The translations under genes were made by a program, and so were the position numbers. 64,000 nucleotides of DNA, taken from the NCBI RefSeq assembly GCF_026810445.1, contig NZ_CP113949.1:5675291-5739290 (forward strand). The letters run 5' to 3'. The stretch comes from Pseudomonas sp. BSw22131 (lineage in GTDB: Bacteria > Pseudomonadota > Gammaproteobacteria > Pseudomonadales > Pseudomonadaceae). Shown here piece after piece: positions 1 to 9,774 of this stretch. The first letter of the stretch is position 1; each line of letters starts with the position of its first letter. Below the pieces are notes generated by a model, which made no database searches, was not told where the DNA came from, and saw only the letters and a list, made by a program, of their open reading frames with translations.

Positions 1-234
1 ATGAAAATCGTCGGTGTGCTGCTGATTACTTCGCTGTTGATCATTCCTGCCGCTGCGGCACAACGTCACGCCCGTTCGCCTGAACAGATGGCCTTGGGCG
101 CAAGCTTGATCGGGGTCGTTGCGGTGTGTGGCGGGCTGGCAATGTCATGGTTCAAAGACACCCCGGCAGGCCCGTCAATCGTGGTCTCGGCGGCCGCGAT
201 CTTCCTGCTGAGTTTCGTTTTGCCCAAGCGGTAG
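1..234 (+). CDS. znuB: ZnuB zinc ABC transporter permease, C-terminal fragment (cut by window edge)
   Basis: This is the last 77 residues of an inner-membrane permease that moves zinc through the ZnuABC importer. The visible part has two hydrophobic membrane segments, residues about 4-20 and 31-50, and a third at the C-terminus ending LLSFVLPKR. It contains the family-typical stretch [14 protein letters not shown] and the [10 protein letters not shown] motif. The ATG at base 1 is an internal Met and the gene starts upstream of the window. The lipoprotein that follows is also next to znuB in PAO1, which supports the call. ABC-3 family membership is clear; assignment to zinc rather than manganese rests on gene order and recall. 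Confidence 0.8.
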   Translation: MKIVGVLLITSLLIIPAAAAQRHARSPEQMALGASLIGVVAVCGGLAMSWFKDTPAGPSIVVSAAAIFLLSFVLPKR

Positions 235-389
235 AACCTTGTGGTGGAAGAAGGGTCATACTCGGCAATAATAAATAGCGGCAATATGCAATGACGGTCT
301 CCGGCGGTCATGCAGTGATCAGTTATTTTCGGTGCAAGGTACTTATGTGTAGACTTGCTCGTTTTTTGCGCAAATAGAGAATCGCAGGA

Positions 390-1103
390 ATGAAGCCGTA
401 CGCATCCCGTTATCTGCTGCTTGCTGCATTTACCATCCTGTTGGCAGCCTGCCAGAGCAAGCCCGTCGAAGCGCCCGCTCAGGTTGCGCCGCCAGACGCT
501 TATCAACAGCTGGAAAAAAATATCGCCAGCAGCGAATTAGCCACTGCCGAGGATCAACTCGCCGCCTTGCAGGCCAAAGCGTCCGACGATCCTCGTCTTG
601 AGCAGTACCAGCGAGAGCTGGCCGAGGCGTATTTGAGTCGAAGCCAGATCGTGCTGCAGAAAGGCGACGTCAATGCCGCAGCCACCGCACTGAGCCGTGC
701 CCGCGCCTTGATGCCCAAAGCGCCTGCTCTGACCAGTGGCGTCAACGGTGCCATCGCCAATGCCCGCAAAGCTGAGCTTGAGAAGGCCGAGGCCGAACTC
801 AAGGCTGCCGAGGCAAAACGCATTGCCAAAGTCATTGATCCTTCTGCTGAAAGCACGACTATCGCGCTGAAGATCGGCGATATGAAGCAACTTCGTCGCC
901 AACTGAACGATATCGCTGCCGACACCACAGCGTTCAACTGCGAAGTTGTGCTGCAGGTACCGCGTGTCGATGACTACCCGTGGTTAGCCAAGTTGCTGCA
1001 TAAGCGCGTGGTGAAGATCAATCCGGATTTCGAACTGCAACTGCGTCGCCAGATTGAGAAGGACGAGCCTGCTCACATCATATTGAAGCCTGCGCAACTC
1101 TGA
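390..1103 (+). CDS. Conserved Pseudomonas lipoprotein (PA5502-like)
   Basis: A 237-residue exported lipoprotein of unknown function. The N-terminus is a type II signal peptide with lipobox LLAAC, lipidated Cys at about residue 21. The next 120 residues are Ala/Glu/Leu/Lys-rich and helical, resembling TPR-like or coiled-coil repeats (AELEKAEAELKAAEAKR). A more structured C-terminal third ends ILKPAQL. It follows znuB by 155 bp on the same strand and ends in a strong hairpin terminator. The residue after Cys is Gln, which does not signal inner-membrane retention by the Asp+2 rule, so outer-membrane sorting is likely. No catalytic motif is visible. Confidence 0.75.
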   Translation: MKPYASRYLLLAAFTILLAACQSKPVEAPAQVAPPDAYQQLEKNIASSELATAEDQLAALQAKASDDPRLEQYQRELAEAYLSRSQIVLQKGDVNAAATALSRARALMPKAPALTSGVNGAIANARKAELEKAEAELKAAEAKRIAKVIDPSAESTTIALKIGDMKQLRRQLNDIAADTTAFNCEVVLQVPRVDDYPWLAKLLHKRVVKINPDFELQLRRQIEKDEPAHIILKPAQL

Positions 1104-1116
1104 TCTGAAGGCCAAT

Positions 1117-1153
1117 AAAAAAGGCGCTGCCCGCAGGGGCAGCGCCTTTTTTT
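1117..1153. terminator. Bidirectional rho-independent terminator
   Basis: A perfect 10-bp stem (GGCGCTGCCC, 1123-1132, with GGGCAGCGCC, 1137-1146) and a 4-nt loop, preceded by six A and followed by seven T. It lies between the convergent ends of the lipoprotein gene and katE and can end transcription from both sides. Confidence 0.93.
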
Positions 1154-1171
1154 GACCTTTACTTCTACACG

Positions 1172-3331
1172 TTAAGCCGGAATCGCCTTAGCTTTTGGCT
1201 CGCGTGCCCACACCCGATGCTGCTTCATCGCATCGAAGAAGGCATTGAACGACTTGCTGTCCGACACCGCCAGCAGACCTGCGTCTTCCTCCAGACGCAG
1301 CAGGTCGATCAGCTCCTTCGCATCAGCACCAAACGAGATGGCTTTCAAGTGCTTGTAGGCTTCGAGCACGTAATGCAACGCCACACCGTCGCCACTCAAC
1401 GCTTTGACAGACGCTGCGCCACCCGGGATGAACACCGCATCGAACGCAACCGATGGCAGACCTTCCTGCGAGGCATCCACCGCAAGCGTTTTACCGCCTG
1501 CAGTTTTGACCGGCGCGGAGGTTGGACCCAGCACCTTGGCGTGCGCGCCTTGGGCTTCAACAGCAGCCTTCATTGCTTCAACCGCTTTTTCGTCCACGCC
1601 GTCAGCAACCAGAATGGCCACTTTGCGCGAAGAAATGTCAGCGGGCAGCAGGTTCTCCTGGCTCAGCAGCGGAGATTTATCAACAGTGGTCTTGGCGGCT
1701 TTTCTGGTCGGTACAGTCGGGGCAGATGGCGCTGGCAGACCGAGGTTGGCCGCAACACGCTTGGCCAGCTCCAGATCGATATTCGCCAAAATCTCATTCA
1801 CCTGACGCTCACGAATATATTCGCGCTCCACCTTGCCAAGCTCAAAGCTGTAAGCGGCGATGATGTGCTCTTTCTCGTGGTGGCTCATGCTGTTGAAAAA
1901 CAGCGTGGCTTGCGAGAAATGGTCACCGAACGACTCGCTGCGCTCACGTACTTTGTGTGCTTCAACCCGCTCAGGGTAGGTTTCAAAACCACCATCGACC
2001 GGAGCTGATGGCGTTTCTTTCGGCCAGCCGCCGTCGATCGAATTCGGCTCGTAGGAAGCACGGCCTTTGTCGATAGTCATGCGGTGTTGCGCGTCACGCT
2101 GACCGCTGTGGTTCGGGGAGACCGGACGGTTGATCGGGATCTCGTGGAAGTTAGGCCCGCCCAGACGGCTGATCTGTGTATCGGTATACGAGAACAGACG
2201 TCCTTGCAGCAGAGGGTCATTCGAGAAATCGATGCCGGGTACAACGTGACCAGGGCAGAACGCTACTTGCTCAGTCTCGGCAAAGTAGTTGTCCGGATTA
2301 CGGTTGAGCACCATCTTGCCCAGCGGCGTTACCGGCACCAGCTCTTCCGGGATGATTTTGGTCGGGTCGAGCAAGTCGAAGTCAAAATTATGCTCGTCTT
2401 CCTCAGCAACCAGCTGCACGCCCAGCTCCCATTCTGGGTAGTCACCCATCTCAATGGATTCCCAAAGATCGCGGCGGTGGAAATCCGTGTCTTTACCGGC
2501 AAGCTTCTGCGCTTCGTCCCACACCAGTGAGCAGGTGCCGAACTTGGGCTTCCAGTGGAATTTAGCGAACGTGGATTTCCCCTCGGCACTGATCAGGCGG
2601 AAGGTGTGGATACCAAAGCCCTGCATGCTGCGCAGGTTTTTTGGAATCGCACGGTCAGACATGGTCCAGAGCACCATGTGCGCCGATTCCGGCACTAGGG
2701 AGACAAAGTCCCAGAACGTGTCGTGAGCCGAACCACCGGTTGGAATCTCGTTATGCGGCTCAGGTTTTACAGCGTGCACAAAATCCGGAAACTTGATCGC
2801 ATCCTGGATGAAAAAGACCGGCATGTTGTTGCCGACAAAATCGTAGTTACCTTCGTCGGTGTAAAACTTGACGGCGAATCCACGCACGTCACGCACGGTG
2901 TCGCCCGATCCACGTGAACCCTGAACGGTTGAGAAACGCACAAACACCGGGGTCTTCTTGCCCGGATCGCGCAGAAACTCGGCTTTGCTCAACGCACTGT
3001 GGTTTTCGTAAGTCTGAAAGTAGCCGTGGGCGCCCACACCGCGCGCATGGACGATGCGCTCCGGGATACGCTCATGGTCAAAGTGCGTGATTTTCTCACG
3101 CATGATGAAGTCTTCGAGCAACGACGGACCGCGCGCGCCGACCTTCAAAGTGTTCTGGTTATCAGAGACTTTCACACCTTGGTTGGTGCGCAGCGCCTGG
3201 CCAGTTGCATCAGAGCGAAACTGCTCGAGGCTGTCGAGCTTGGTGTTGGTGTTGCCACGGTCCAGTGTGTCAGCGCCTGCCATTTCACTGGTTTGACCGT
3301 CAGGGGTGTTAACAGGTTTCTTGGTAGCCAT
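1172..3331 (-). CDS. katE: Catalase HPII (large-subunit, clade II)
   Basis: Haem catalase that disproportionates hydrogen peroxide, normally a cytoplasmic stationary-phase enzyme. The 719-residue length is that of large-subunit catalases. The N-terminal core carries the active-site His in the ERIVHARG motif, the distal Asn in VGNNMPVFF, and the proximal haem Tyr in RLFSYTDTQ. The last 150 residues form the extra flavodoxin/DJ-1-like domain seen only in HPII enzymes (begins [16 protein letters not shown]). The start at 3331 (MATKKPVN) is chosen over a Met 21 codons upstream because GAGGAG lies 9 bases before it. It is divergent from metN. RpoS control is usual for the family but no promoter could be assigned here. 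Confidence 0.95.
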   Translation of the reverse strand: MATKKPVNTPDGQTSEMAGADTLDRGNTNTKLDSLEQFRSDATGQALRTNQGVKVSDNQNTLKVGARGPSLLEDFIMREKITHFDHERIPERIVHARGVGAHGYFQTYENHSALSKAEFLRDPGKKTPVFVRFSTVQGSRGSGDTVRDVRGFAVKFYTDEGNYDFVGNNMPVFFIQDAIKFPDFVHAVKPEPHNEIPTGGSAHDTFWDFVSLVPESAHMVLWTMSDRAIPKNLRSMQGFGIHTFRLISAEGKSTFAKFHWKPKFGTCSLVWDEAQKLAGKDTDFHRRDLWESIEMGDYPEWELGVQLVAEEDEHNFDFDLLDPTKIIPEELVPVTPLGKMVLNRNPDNYFAETEQVAFCPGHVVPGIDFSNDPLLQGRLFSYTDTQISRLGGPNFHEIPINRPVSPNHSGQRDAQHRMTIDKGRASYEPNSIDGGWPKETPSAPVDGGFETYPERVEAHKVRERSESFGDHFSQATLFFNSMSHHEKEHIIAAYSFELGKVEREYIRERQVNEILANIDLELAKRVAANLGLPAPSAPTVPTRKAAKTTVDKSPLLSQENLLPADISSRKVAILVADGVDEKAVEAMKAAVEAQGAHAKVLGPTSAPVKTAGGKTLAVDASQEGLPSVAFDAVFIPGGAASVKALSGDGVALHYVLEAYKHLKAISFGADAKELIDLLRLEEDAGLLAVSDSKSFNAFFDAMKQHRVWAREPKAKAIPA

Positions 3332-3711
3332 CAGACAAAACTCCTCGGTTCGGACGGCCCACATGTGTGAAACAAGAGTGGGCTCTGTAAGCAAAAATCT
3401 CCCGAACAGCGCACAGGGAAATCACAGTACGTATGTAATGACTGGGGAGAAAAACCTGCGTTCCGTGTTTTTTCCTACCTTCGGTCTACCTTTCAAAAAA
3501 TGCTTACCGCCCACATCCTTATTACCGTTTGGAAGAGGACGCATGAAATAAATGCTAAGAACGCCGAGCCCAACCCCGGCGGGACAGGCTAAAATGCGCG
3601 CCCGGTTTATCCAGCCGAGGCGACAGTGTCCTAAAGTGGCTTCGCTCCAGCAGTCAGTGTGAATACGGTCCGCTGATTGATTTTTTACCGCGCCCCCACA
3701 AGGTTCGCCAC
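3332..3711. other. Divergent intergenic region katE / metN
   Basis: 380 bp without a credible gene; a 142-codon minus-strand frame overlapping it runs into metN and has no family features. It must hold the promoters of katE and metN. A TAAAAT hexamer at 3590-3595 could be a -10 for metN, but no matching -35 is evident. I see no SAM riboswitch fold. Confidence 0.5.
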
Positions 3712-4719
3712 GTGATCGAGTTTCATAACGTCCATAAAACCTATCGGGTCGCCGGCAGGGAAATCCCAGCCTTGCATCCCACCAGCCTGCGCGTCGAGAA
3801 CGGCCAGGTGTTTGGCCTGATCGGTCATTCCGGTGCTGGAAAAAGCACACTGCTGCGGCTGATAAATCGTCTGGAAGCGCCCAGCGGCGGCAAGATCCTT
3901 GTCGACAACGAAGACGTCACAGCGCTCGACGCTGACGGCCTGCGTCGCTTCCGTCGTCAGGTCGGAATGATCTTTCAGCACTTCAACCTGCTGTCTTCGA
4001 AAACCGTGGCCGACAACGTCGCCATGCCGCTGACCCTGGCCGGTGATATGTCCACCGACCAGATCAATCAGCGAGTGGCAGAGTTGCTGGAACGTGTCGG
4101 CCTGTCCGACCACGCCAAAAAGTACCCCTCGCAGTTATCTGGTGGCCAGAAGCAGCGCGTTGGCATCGCACGGGCCCTGGCAACCAAGCCAAAAATTCTG
4201 TTGTGTGACGAGGCGACCAGTGCGCTCGACCCGCAAACCACGGCATCCGTATTGCTGTTACTCGCCGAGATCAATCGCGAACTGAAGCTGACCATTGTGT
4301 TGATCACCCACGAAATGGACGTGATCCGGCGTGTCTGCGATCAGGTGGCGGTCATGGACGCTGGCGTGATTGTGGAACAAGGCGCTGTGGCCGATGTGTT
4401 TCTGCATCCCAAGCACCCGACCACCAGACGCTTCGTGCAGGAAGACGAGCAGCTCGACGAAAACGAACAGCGCAACGACTTCGCTCACGTTCAAGGTCGC
4501 ATCGTGCGTCTGACGTTCCAGGGTGAGGCGACCTACGCGCCGCTCCTCGGCACCGTAGCGCGTGAAACAGGCGTGGACTACAGCATCCTCGCCGGGCGTA
4601 TCGATCGCATCAAAGACACGCCCTACGGACAACTGACGCTGGCCATCACCGGAGGCGACATGGACGCAGCGTTCGCGCGCTTCACGGCCGCCGATGTTCA
4701 CATGGAGGTGCTGCGCTGA
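3712..4719 (+). CDS. metN: Methionine ABC importer ATP-binding protein MetN
   Basis: ATPase of the D/L-methionine importer MetNIQ. Walker A is GHSGAGKS at residues 38-45, signature LSGGQ at 142-146, Walker B ILLCDE at 162-167, and the switch His is H200 in LITHE. Residues about 260-335 match the C-terminal NIL domain that binds methionine and inhibits transport when the cell is replete. The start codon is GTG ([11 protein letters not shown]), with AAGG about 9 bases upstream. The last base of the stop codon is the first base of metI, so translation is coupled. Confidence 0.96.
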   Translation: MIEFHNVHKTYRVAGREIPALHPTSLRVENGQVFGLIGHSGAGKSTLLRLINRLEAPSGGKILVDNEDVTALDADGLRRFRRQVGMIFQHFNLLSSKTVADNVAMPLTLAGDMSTDQINQRVAELLERVGLSDHAKKYPSQLSGGQKQRVGIARALATKPKILLCDEATSALDPQTTASVLLLLAEINRELKLTIVLITHEMDVIRRVCDQVAVMDAGVIVEQGAVADVFLHPKHPTTRRFVQEDEQLDENEQRNDFAHVQGRIVRLTFQGEATYAPLLGTVARETGVDYSILAGRIDRIKDTPYGQLTLAITGGDMDAAFARFTAADVHMEVLR

Positions 4720-5393
4720 TGGAGGCTCTCATCAATCTGTTTTCCAACGTGGACTGGTACGAGATCTGGCTCGCGACGGGCGACACGCTGATCATGCTGG
4801 GCGTGTCCCTTGCGTTCACCGTATTGCTGGGCCTGCCGCTGGGCGTGCTGATGTTCCTGACATCGCCGCGCCAATTGCTCGAGAACAAACCGCTGTATGC
4901 CACGGTTGGCCTGATCGTCAACATGCTGAGGGCGTTGCCGTTCATTATCCTGCTGATCGTGATGATGCCCCTGACCGAAGTCATCACCGGCACTTCGCTG
5001 GGTATCCTCGGTACGTTGCCGCCCCTGATCGCTGGCGCCACACCGTTTTTTGCCCGACTGGTCGAAACCGCACTGCGTGAAGTGGATCGAGGCATCATCG
5101 AAGCCATTCAGGCCATGGGTGCGACCACGCGGCAGATCATCGTCAAGGCGCTGCTTCCGGAGGCGCGTCCAGGCATTCTGGCGGCGATCACTGTCACCGC
5201 GATTGCGCTGGTGTCGTTTACCGCGATGGCCGGTGCGGTCGGCGCTGGCGGTCTGGGGGATCTGGCCATTCGCTACGGTTATCAGCGATTCCAGAACGAT
5301 GTGATGTTCGTGACGGTCGTATTGCTGCTGGTGCTGGTGCAGATCCTGCAAACCGTCGGCGACAAGCTTGTCGCCCACTTCTCACACCGTTAA
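4719..5393 (+). CDS. metI: Methionine ABC importer permease MetI
   Basis: Membrane subunit of MetNIQ, 224 residues with about five to six hydrophobic segments; E. coli MetI is 217. The cytoplasmic EAA coupling loop that docks on MetN is visible (EAIQAMGATTRQIIVKALLPEA, in two parts around residues 128-150). The start overlaps the metN stop by one base (TGATG). It is followed by two small hairpins and then metQ, the usual operon order. Confidence 0.95.
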   Translation: MEALINLFSNVDWYEIWLATGDTLIMLGVSLAFTVLLGLPLGVLMFLTSPRQLLENKPLYATVGLIVNMLRALPFIILLIVMMPLTEVITGTSLGILGTLPPLIAGATPFFARLVETALREVDRGIIEAIQAMGATTRQIIVKALLPEARPGILAAITVTAIALVSFTAMAGAVGAGGLGDLAIRYGYQRFQNDVMFVTVVLLLVLVQILQTVGDKLVAHFSHR

Positions 5394-5401
5394 CAGAATT
5401 G

Positions 5402-5448
5402 GCCGATTGCTGATCGGCAAATGCACGTTGTATTTCTGCAGCGTGCAT
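5402..5448 (+). promoter_or_regulatory. Two intercistronic hairpins between metI and metQ
   Basis: Stem 1 is GCCGAT/ATCGGC (5402-5407 with 5413-5418). Stem 2 is ATGCACG/CGTGCAT (5421-5427 with 5442-5448), ending just before the metQ ribosome-binding site CAGGAG. Neither has a T-run, so they are unlikely terminators. They may stabilise the metQ message, whose product is needed in excess over the permease. That role is inference. Confidence 0.5.
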
Positions 5449-5463
5449 TCCAGGAGTAAACGC

Positions 5464-6237
5464 ATGAAAAAGCTTTTGGCTGCCTTCGCCGCCGTTGTTG
5501 CCCTGTCGGCCCACGCCGATGAAACACTGACCGTCGCGGCGACCGCTGTCCCGCAGGCCGAGATTCTTGAGTTCGTCAAACCGATGCTGGCCAAGGAAGG
5601 CGTGACGCTGAACGTCAAAGTCTTCAACGACTACATTCAGCCGAATGTGCAAGTCGATCAAAAGCGCATGGACGCCAACTTTTTCCAGCACCAGCCTTAT
5701 CTTGATGAGTTCAACAAGGGCAAGGGGACGACGCTGGTCAGCGTGGCGAAGATTCACGTAGAACCCTTTGGCGCCTATTCCGACAAGCTAAAAAGCCTCG
5801 CCGAGCTGCCAGACGGCGCCACCGTCGCGATGCCTAACGATGCGACCAATGAAGGCCGGGCCTTCCTGCTGCTGGCAAAGGCCGGGCTGATAACACTCAA
5901 GGATCCAGGCAACATTCTGTCAACGCCGCGTGATGTTGATCAGAATCCGAAAAACCTGAAGTTCCGCGAACTGGAGGCCGCGACCCTGCCTCGCGTGCTG
6001 ACACAGGTGGATCTGGCACTCATCAATACCAACTATGCGCTGTCAGCCAAGCTTGATCCGACCAAGGATGCACTGATCATCGAAGGCGCTGAATCGCCTT
6101 ACGCGAACATCCTCGTCACCCGCGAAGACAACAAGGATGCCCCTGGGATCCAGAAACTGGTTGCCGCACTGCACAGTCCGGAAACCCGGCAGTTCATCAT
6201 CGACAAGTACAAAGGCGCAGTCGTCCCCGCGTTTTGA
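5464..6237 (+). CDS. metQ: Periplasmic methionine-binding protein MetQ
   Basis: Substrate-binding component of MetNIQ, 257 residues, NlpA/MetQ family (ANFFQHQPYLDEFN and LINTNYAL motifs). The start at 5464 has CAGGAG 7 bases upstream; a longer in-frame ORF from 5368 overlaps metI and has no ribosome site. The N-terminus is a type I signal peptide cleaved after AHA, about residue 17. There is no lipobox Cys, so this MetQ is predicted soluble, unlike the E. coli lipoprotein. Gene order metN-metI-metQ fixes its partners. Confidence 0.95.
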   Translation: MKKLLAAFAAVVALSAHADETLTVAATAVPQAEILEFVKPMLAKEGVTLNVKVFNDYIQPNVQVDQKRMDANFFQHQPYLDEFNKGKGTTLVSVAKIHVEPFGAYSDKLKSLAELPDGATVAMPNDATNEGRAFLLLAKAGLITLKDPGNILSTPRDVDQNPKNLKFRELEAATLPRVLTQVDLALINTNYALSAKLDPTKDALIIEGAESPYANILVTREDNKDAPGIQKLVAALHSPETRQFIIDKYKGAVVPAF

Positions 6238-6328
6238 TGCAAGGCCTTAGGCAGAAGCAAAAACCAAGAACGCCGCAAACCTCGGGGCAGGGTCAAAATC
6301 CTGTCCCGTAAAGTCCGCTGCACGCTTC

Positions 6329-6964
6329 TCAATTTCTCTTGACCAGTTCTGGTAGCTGAACGACCAGCTTTTGGCTCTTGAATGGCGAGCGGATAAAGCC
6401 GCGCTGCGTGCCATCCGGGCCAAGAAGGGCGAGGTTGCCGCTGTGATCGACGGTGTAGTTGGGTTTGCTGATGTCTGCCGGGATGTACGGAATGCTCACG
6501 GCATTGGCGATTTTCTGAAGATCGGCTGCCGAAGAAGCTGTCAGTCCGATGAAAGACGGATCGAAGTAACCCAGATAGGTTTTCAGCTGCTGCGGCGTGT
6601 CGCGATTCGGGTCAACGCTGACCAAGACAATGCGTAACGCGTCAACGGTCTCTTTCGACAGCTCGCTTTTGATTTGACGCAACTGGGCGAGGGTGGTCGG
6701 GCAGATGTCCGGGCAGAAGGTGTATCCAAAGAACAGTAGCGTCCACTTGTCGTTCAGCTCATTCATTGCCACCGGCTGACCATCCTGGTCAATCATTTTG
6801 ATGTCCGGCATCTCGCGGCTTTGTGGCAGCAGAATCACACCGGCGTCGATCAACGCAGTCTGATCCCCTTGGCCGTTACCCGACAGCACAAGATTGACCG
6901 CCAGGCCCAGGATCAGCGCGAAGATGGCCACAAAGATCAAAACGGTTTTCTGGGTTCGAGTCAT
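6329..6964 (-). CDS. Sco1/SenC copper chaperone-like thioredoxin-fold protein
   Basis: Inner-membrane-anchored copper protein that helps assemble the CuA centre of cytochrome c oxidase. Residues 8-28 form one membrane anchor. The periplasmic domain has the metal-binding CPDIC motif (Cys84, Cys88) and the third ligand His174 in TVDHSGN, all expected Sco residues. The start is ATG 6964; a GTG two codons upstream is the alternative. In PAO1 the senC homologue sits near the coxBA oxidase genes, which are not in this window. It is convergent with metQ. Confidence 0.9.
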   Translation of the reverse strand: MTRTQKTVLIFVAIFALILGLAVNLVLSGNGQGDQTALIDAGVILLPQSREMPDIKMIDQDGQPVAMNELNDKWTLLFFGYTFCPDICPTTLAQLRQIKSELSKETVDALRIVLVSVDPNRDTPQQLKTYLGYFDPSFIGLTASSAADLQKIANAVSIPYIPADISKPNYTVDHSGNLALLGPDGTQRGFIRSPFKSQKLVVQLPELVKRN

Positions 6965-7295
6965 AAACACTCAACATTAATTAGTGATCTACGAGCAAAG
7001 CGATAAACCACAGAACACGTCATCAATCGAAAATCTGAGTCCGTTGATCACCGCATGCGGCAGGGCATTACGGTACAGCACGACGGCCCGATGCAGAAAC
7101 CTTGCCCGCAGCGCCATTGAACAGAGCAGATAAAGCACGCAGCTCATCTGGAAATCGCATTTTTGCGGTTTTTAATAGCCGGCGCACATAACCGTGAAGT
7201 TGTTATGACAATTGCGTCTTAGGCGAATCGGTGAACAGGCTAACGTATGACTTCCCCTATAATCACGGCCTGATTCATTGCCTTCAGGAGCGCTC
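6965..7295. other. Divergent intergenic region sco / PA0104-like
   Basis: 331 bp with no supported gene. A TATAAT hexamer at 7258-7263 lies 33 bp before the downstream start and is a good -10 candidate. The matching -35 position (around 7235) does not resemble TTGACA, so the promoter is only partly supported. Confidence 0.4.
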
Positions 7296-7949
7296 ATGAA
7301 CACCGCCGCATTGCGCGAGCAGATCAAACGAGCACAGGAACACGAGGCTGCCACAGGTCAACTGTTGCGTCAGCTCGAGTCACAACTGCCCCATTTGCAT
7401 CCGACCATCCACCTTCCTGATGTCGACGGAAGAGGCGTTTTGACGCGTTTTGTCAGCGCATACATCGATCAGGTGCCCGACCTGTTGGACGCCGCATATA
7501 ACGTGGCACAAGAAGCGGGGATCGAGGATCAGATCAAGCCGGTGCTGAAGATTGCCGAGCAGTTTTTCCTTGCGCCGCCTGCGATCATGGCGGGGCACCA
7601 CGGTCTCGAAAGTCTGCTTGACGAAGCGTACCTGGCGCATCGCCTGGTCGAAGAAGTTAATGACCTGTACATCATGCACCTAGGCCGGCCGCTGATTCAG
7701 TCCGACACCACCGTTGCGAGCGTGATCGCGCACAACCTGATTGGCGAGGTGTTCGCCAACCAGCTTGATGAAGCAGTGCATCACGCTGTAGACGAGTTGC
7801 TCAACGAGGAAAGCTTTTCACTGGAATCGGTGGAGGCCTACCGCGAGCGACTCAGCAGCCCGGACACAGAAGCGGCCTGGAAGCGCTGGCCAAGTCTTTC
7901 ACGGCAGCTAGGCGTAGGCCTTGAAATGGAAAACAACATCGGCCTGTAG
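7296..7949 (+). CDS. Conserved Pseudomonas hypothetical protein (PA0104-like)
   Basis: A 217-residue soluble acidic protein with no signal peptide and no recognised domain. The N-terminus (ALREQIKRAQEHEAATGQLL) is helical and could form a coiled coil; the rest looks alpha-helical. CAGGAG lies 6 bases before the ATG at 7296, so that start is preferred over an upstream TTG. It sits beside the SulP and carbonic anhydrase genes, as PA0104 does next to PA0103-PA0102 in PAO1, but faces them convergently. Function is unknown. Confidence 0.7.
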   Translation: MNTAALREQIKRAQEHEAATGQLLRQLESQLPHLHPTIHLPDVDGRGVLTRFVSAYIDQVPDLLDAAYNVAQEAGIEDQIKPVLKIAEQFFLAPPAIMAGHHGLESLLDEAYLAHRLVEEVNDLYIMHLGRPLIQSDTTVASVIAHNLIGEVFANQLDEAVHHAVDELLNEESFSLESVEAYRERLSSPDTEAAWKRWPSLSRQLGVGLEMENNIGL

Positions 7950-7970
7950 GGCCAACCTGTTGGCGAGGCT
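7946..7970. repeat. Solitary half REP sequence
   Basis: TGTAGGGCCAACCTGTTGGCGAGG overlaps the stop codon of the PA0104-like gene. It matches one arm of the REP pair at 30485-30562 (TGTAGAGCCAACTTGTTGGCGAG) and has no opposing arm nearby. Confidence 0.5.
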
Positions 7971-8088
7971 GCTAAGGGATCTTATCCATTCTCACGTCTC
8001 GCAAATGAATTCGCGCCGACAGCCGGGGCGGCAGCTGGGTCGAACCACTGCTGCCGCTGGCGCAGTTCATGCGCCATGTTCCGGCCGA

Positions 8089-9630
8089 TCAATGCAACGC
8101 GGCCCCTCCGACTGTAGTGCGTAAACGCCCTTCTACACGACGCTTCAACAACCTCTGCTCGACGATCAAACGCGAGCCCTGCGTTGCGTTGGCGCGGCCC
8201 CATTCTTCGAGCAACTCAAGGCAGGAGTGGTCGATGTAGCTCAGGTTGCCCAGTGGCACATGCAGCGTTGTGCCGGGCGGCACGCTCGCCAATGCCTGAG
8301 TCAGCGCAGGCACTTTGAGAAAAGTCGCCGAGCCGTTGAGGCGCAGTTCCATCTCACCCTCTACAGACAAATCCACCAGGCTGATTTTCAGACGCGATGC
8401 GTTGAGTGCCAGTTTCACAAGCGTCAACGCGAAGCCCACCAGCACGCCTGTCAACAAGTCAGTCAGGATGATTGCGCTGGCCGTCGCGCCATAAATGAAC
8501 ATCGGCATCCGACCATATCGACCCAATCCGCGCAGCGCCTTGAGATCAACCAGTTTCAATCCGGTGTAGACCAGAACGCCCGCCAGACTTGCCACTGGAA
8601 TGCTCTGCAGCACGCTGGACAAGAGCAATACGAACGCGAGCAGCCACACACCATGGAAAATCGCTGACATGCGGGTCTTGGCACCGGCCTGAACGTTGGC
8701 CGAACTGCGCACGATTACACCGGTCATGGGCAGCGCACCGAGCAGGCCGCAGAGCATGTTGCCGACACCTTGCGCGCTCAGCTCCTTGTCGAAGTCTGAG
8801 CGCTGACCATCGTGCATGCGGTCAACTGCTGCTGCCGACAGTAAGGTCTCAGCGCTGGCAATGAATGCCACCGCAATCGCAGCGATCAGGATGGCAGGGT
8901 CTGCCAGATTCAGCAGGTCGGCGGGCCGAAGCCAGTCGATCGCTTCAGCGAGGTTGTTTGGCACTTCAACTCGCTTGACCTGCAAGCTCATGAACAAGCT
9001 GACCGCAGTAGCAATCCCGACGCCCAACAAGGCACCGGGGACAAAGCGCAGTGCATGAGGACGACGTTTTTCCCACAGCCACATCACGGCAATCGTACCC
9101 AGACCCAGCAGTCCGGCCTGCATACCCGTACCGGGGCCAATGGCGTTAAGCAAGGTTTCCGGGAAACCGATCAGGTTGTCGAGCCCGGACGGCTTGGGTC
9201 CGCTGTCGAACATCACATGAACTTGCGACAACACAATCAACACGCCAATCCCGGCCAGCATCCCGTAGACCACCGCAGGCGCCGTGACACGGAACCAGCA
9301 ACCCAGCTTGAAGCGCCCGGCCAACAGTTGCAGCAGCCCGGCCAACAGCAAGATCGGCCCCAGCATCGCCATACCGTGCTCGCGAACCAGCTCAAACACC
9401 AGCACGGCAAGGCCTGCGGCCGGGCCACTGACCTGCAACGGCGAACCCGCCAGCCAACCCACGACCAAGCCACCAATGATGCCGGTGATCAAGCCTTTGG
9501 CAGGGGGCATGCCCGATGCAATGGCAATACCCATACACAACGGCAGAGCGACCAGAAAGACTACGACGGAAGCCATCAGCTCTCGTGGTAGTCCTTGAGG
9601 GAAAAGGGACTTCAGATTTGTAGTAGCCAT
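8089..9630 (-). CDS. SulP-family anion transporter with STAS domain
   Basis: A 513-residue inner-membrane transporter. The first 400 residues hold many hydrophobic helices with SulP hallmarks (GSPLQVSGPAAGLAVLVFEL; the segment after AIAVAFIASAETLLSAAAVDR). The last 100 residues are a STAS domain (GNLSYIDHSCLELLEEWG). It lies downstream of a beta-carbonic anhydrase gene on the same strand (gap 144 bp). That pairing suggests bicarbonate as the carried ion rather than sulfate, though SulP proteins also move sulfate. The ATG at 9630 has CGGAGAG upstream. Confidence 0.88.
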   Translation of the reverse strand: MATTNLKSLFPQGLPRELMASVVVFLVALPLCMGIAIASGMPPAKGLITGIIGGLVVGWLAGSPLQVSGPAAGLAVLVFELVREHGMAMLGPILLLAGLLQLLAGRFKLGCWFRVTAPAVVYGMLAGIGVLIVLSQVHVMFDSGPKPSGLDNLIGFPETLLNAIGPGTGMQAGLLGLGTIAVMWLWEKRRPHALRFVPGALLGVGIATAVSLFMSLQVKRVEVPNNLAEAIDWLRPADLLNLADPAILIAAIAVAFIASAETLLSAAAVDRMHDGQRSDFDKELSAQGVGNMLCGLLGALPMTGVIVRSSANVQAGAKTRMSAIFHGVWLLAFVLLLSSVLQSIPVASLAGVLVYTGLKLVDLKALRGLGRYGRMPMFIYGATASAIILTDLLTGVLVGFALTLVKLALNASRLKISLVDLSVEGEMELRLNGSATFLKVPALTQALASVPPGTTLHVPLGNLSYIDHSCLELLEEWGRANATQGSRLIVEQRLLKRRVEGRLRTTVGGAALH

Positions 9631-9774
9631 GACGACTCTCCGGCAATTTCTTCAGACGTGACAACGCCCGGCGGCGCGTTTATAACGCCACCGCAGCGAG
9701 CTTGAATGAGGATCGAACCGTCAGTGGTGTATCAGATTCACACGCCCGGCAACACGATATTCGTGGGGATGTCT

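Noticed and set aside
3332..3711. SAM or methionine riboswitch upstream of metN
   Set aside because: No fold or conserved core found; pseudomonads generally do not use this for metNIQ.
3422..3850. 142-codon minus-strand ORF over the katE-metN space
   Set aside because: It overlaps the metN start including Walker A coding, has no ribosome site and no recognisable domain.
6283..6306. Stem GGGGCAGG/CCTGTCCC as a metQ terminator
   Set aside because: It has a mismatch (G-U only) and no T-run on either strand, so support is too weak to list.
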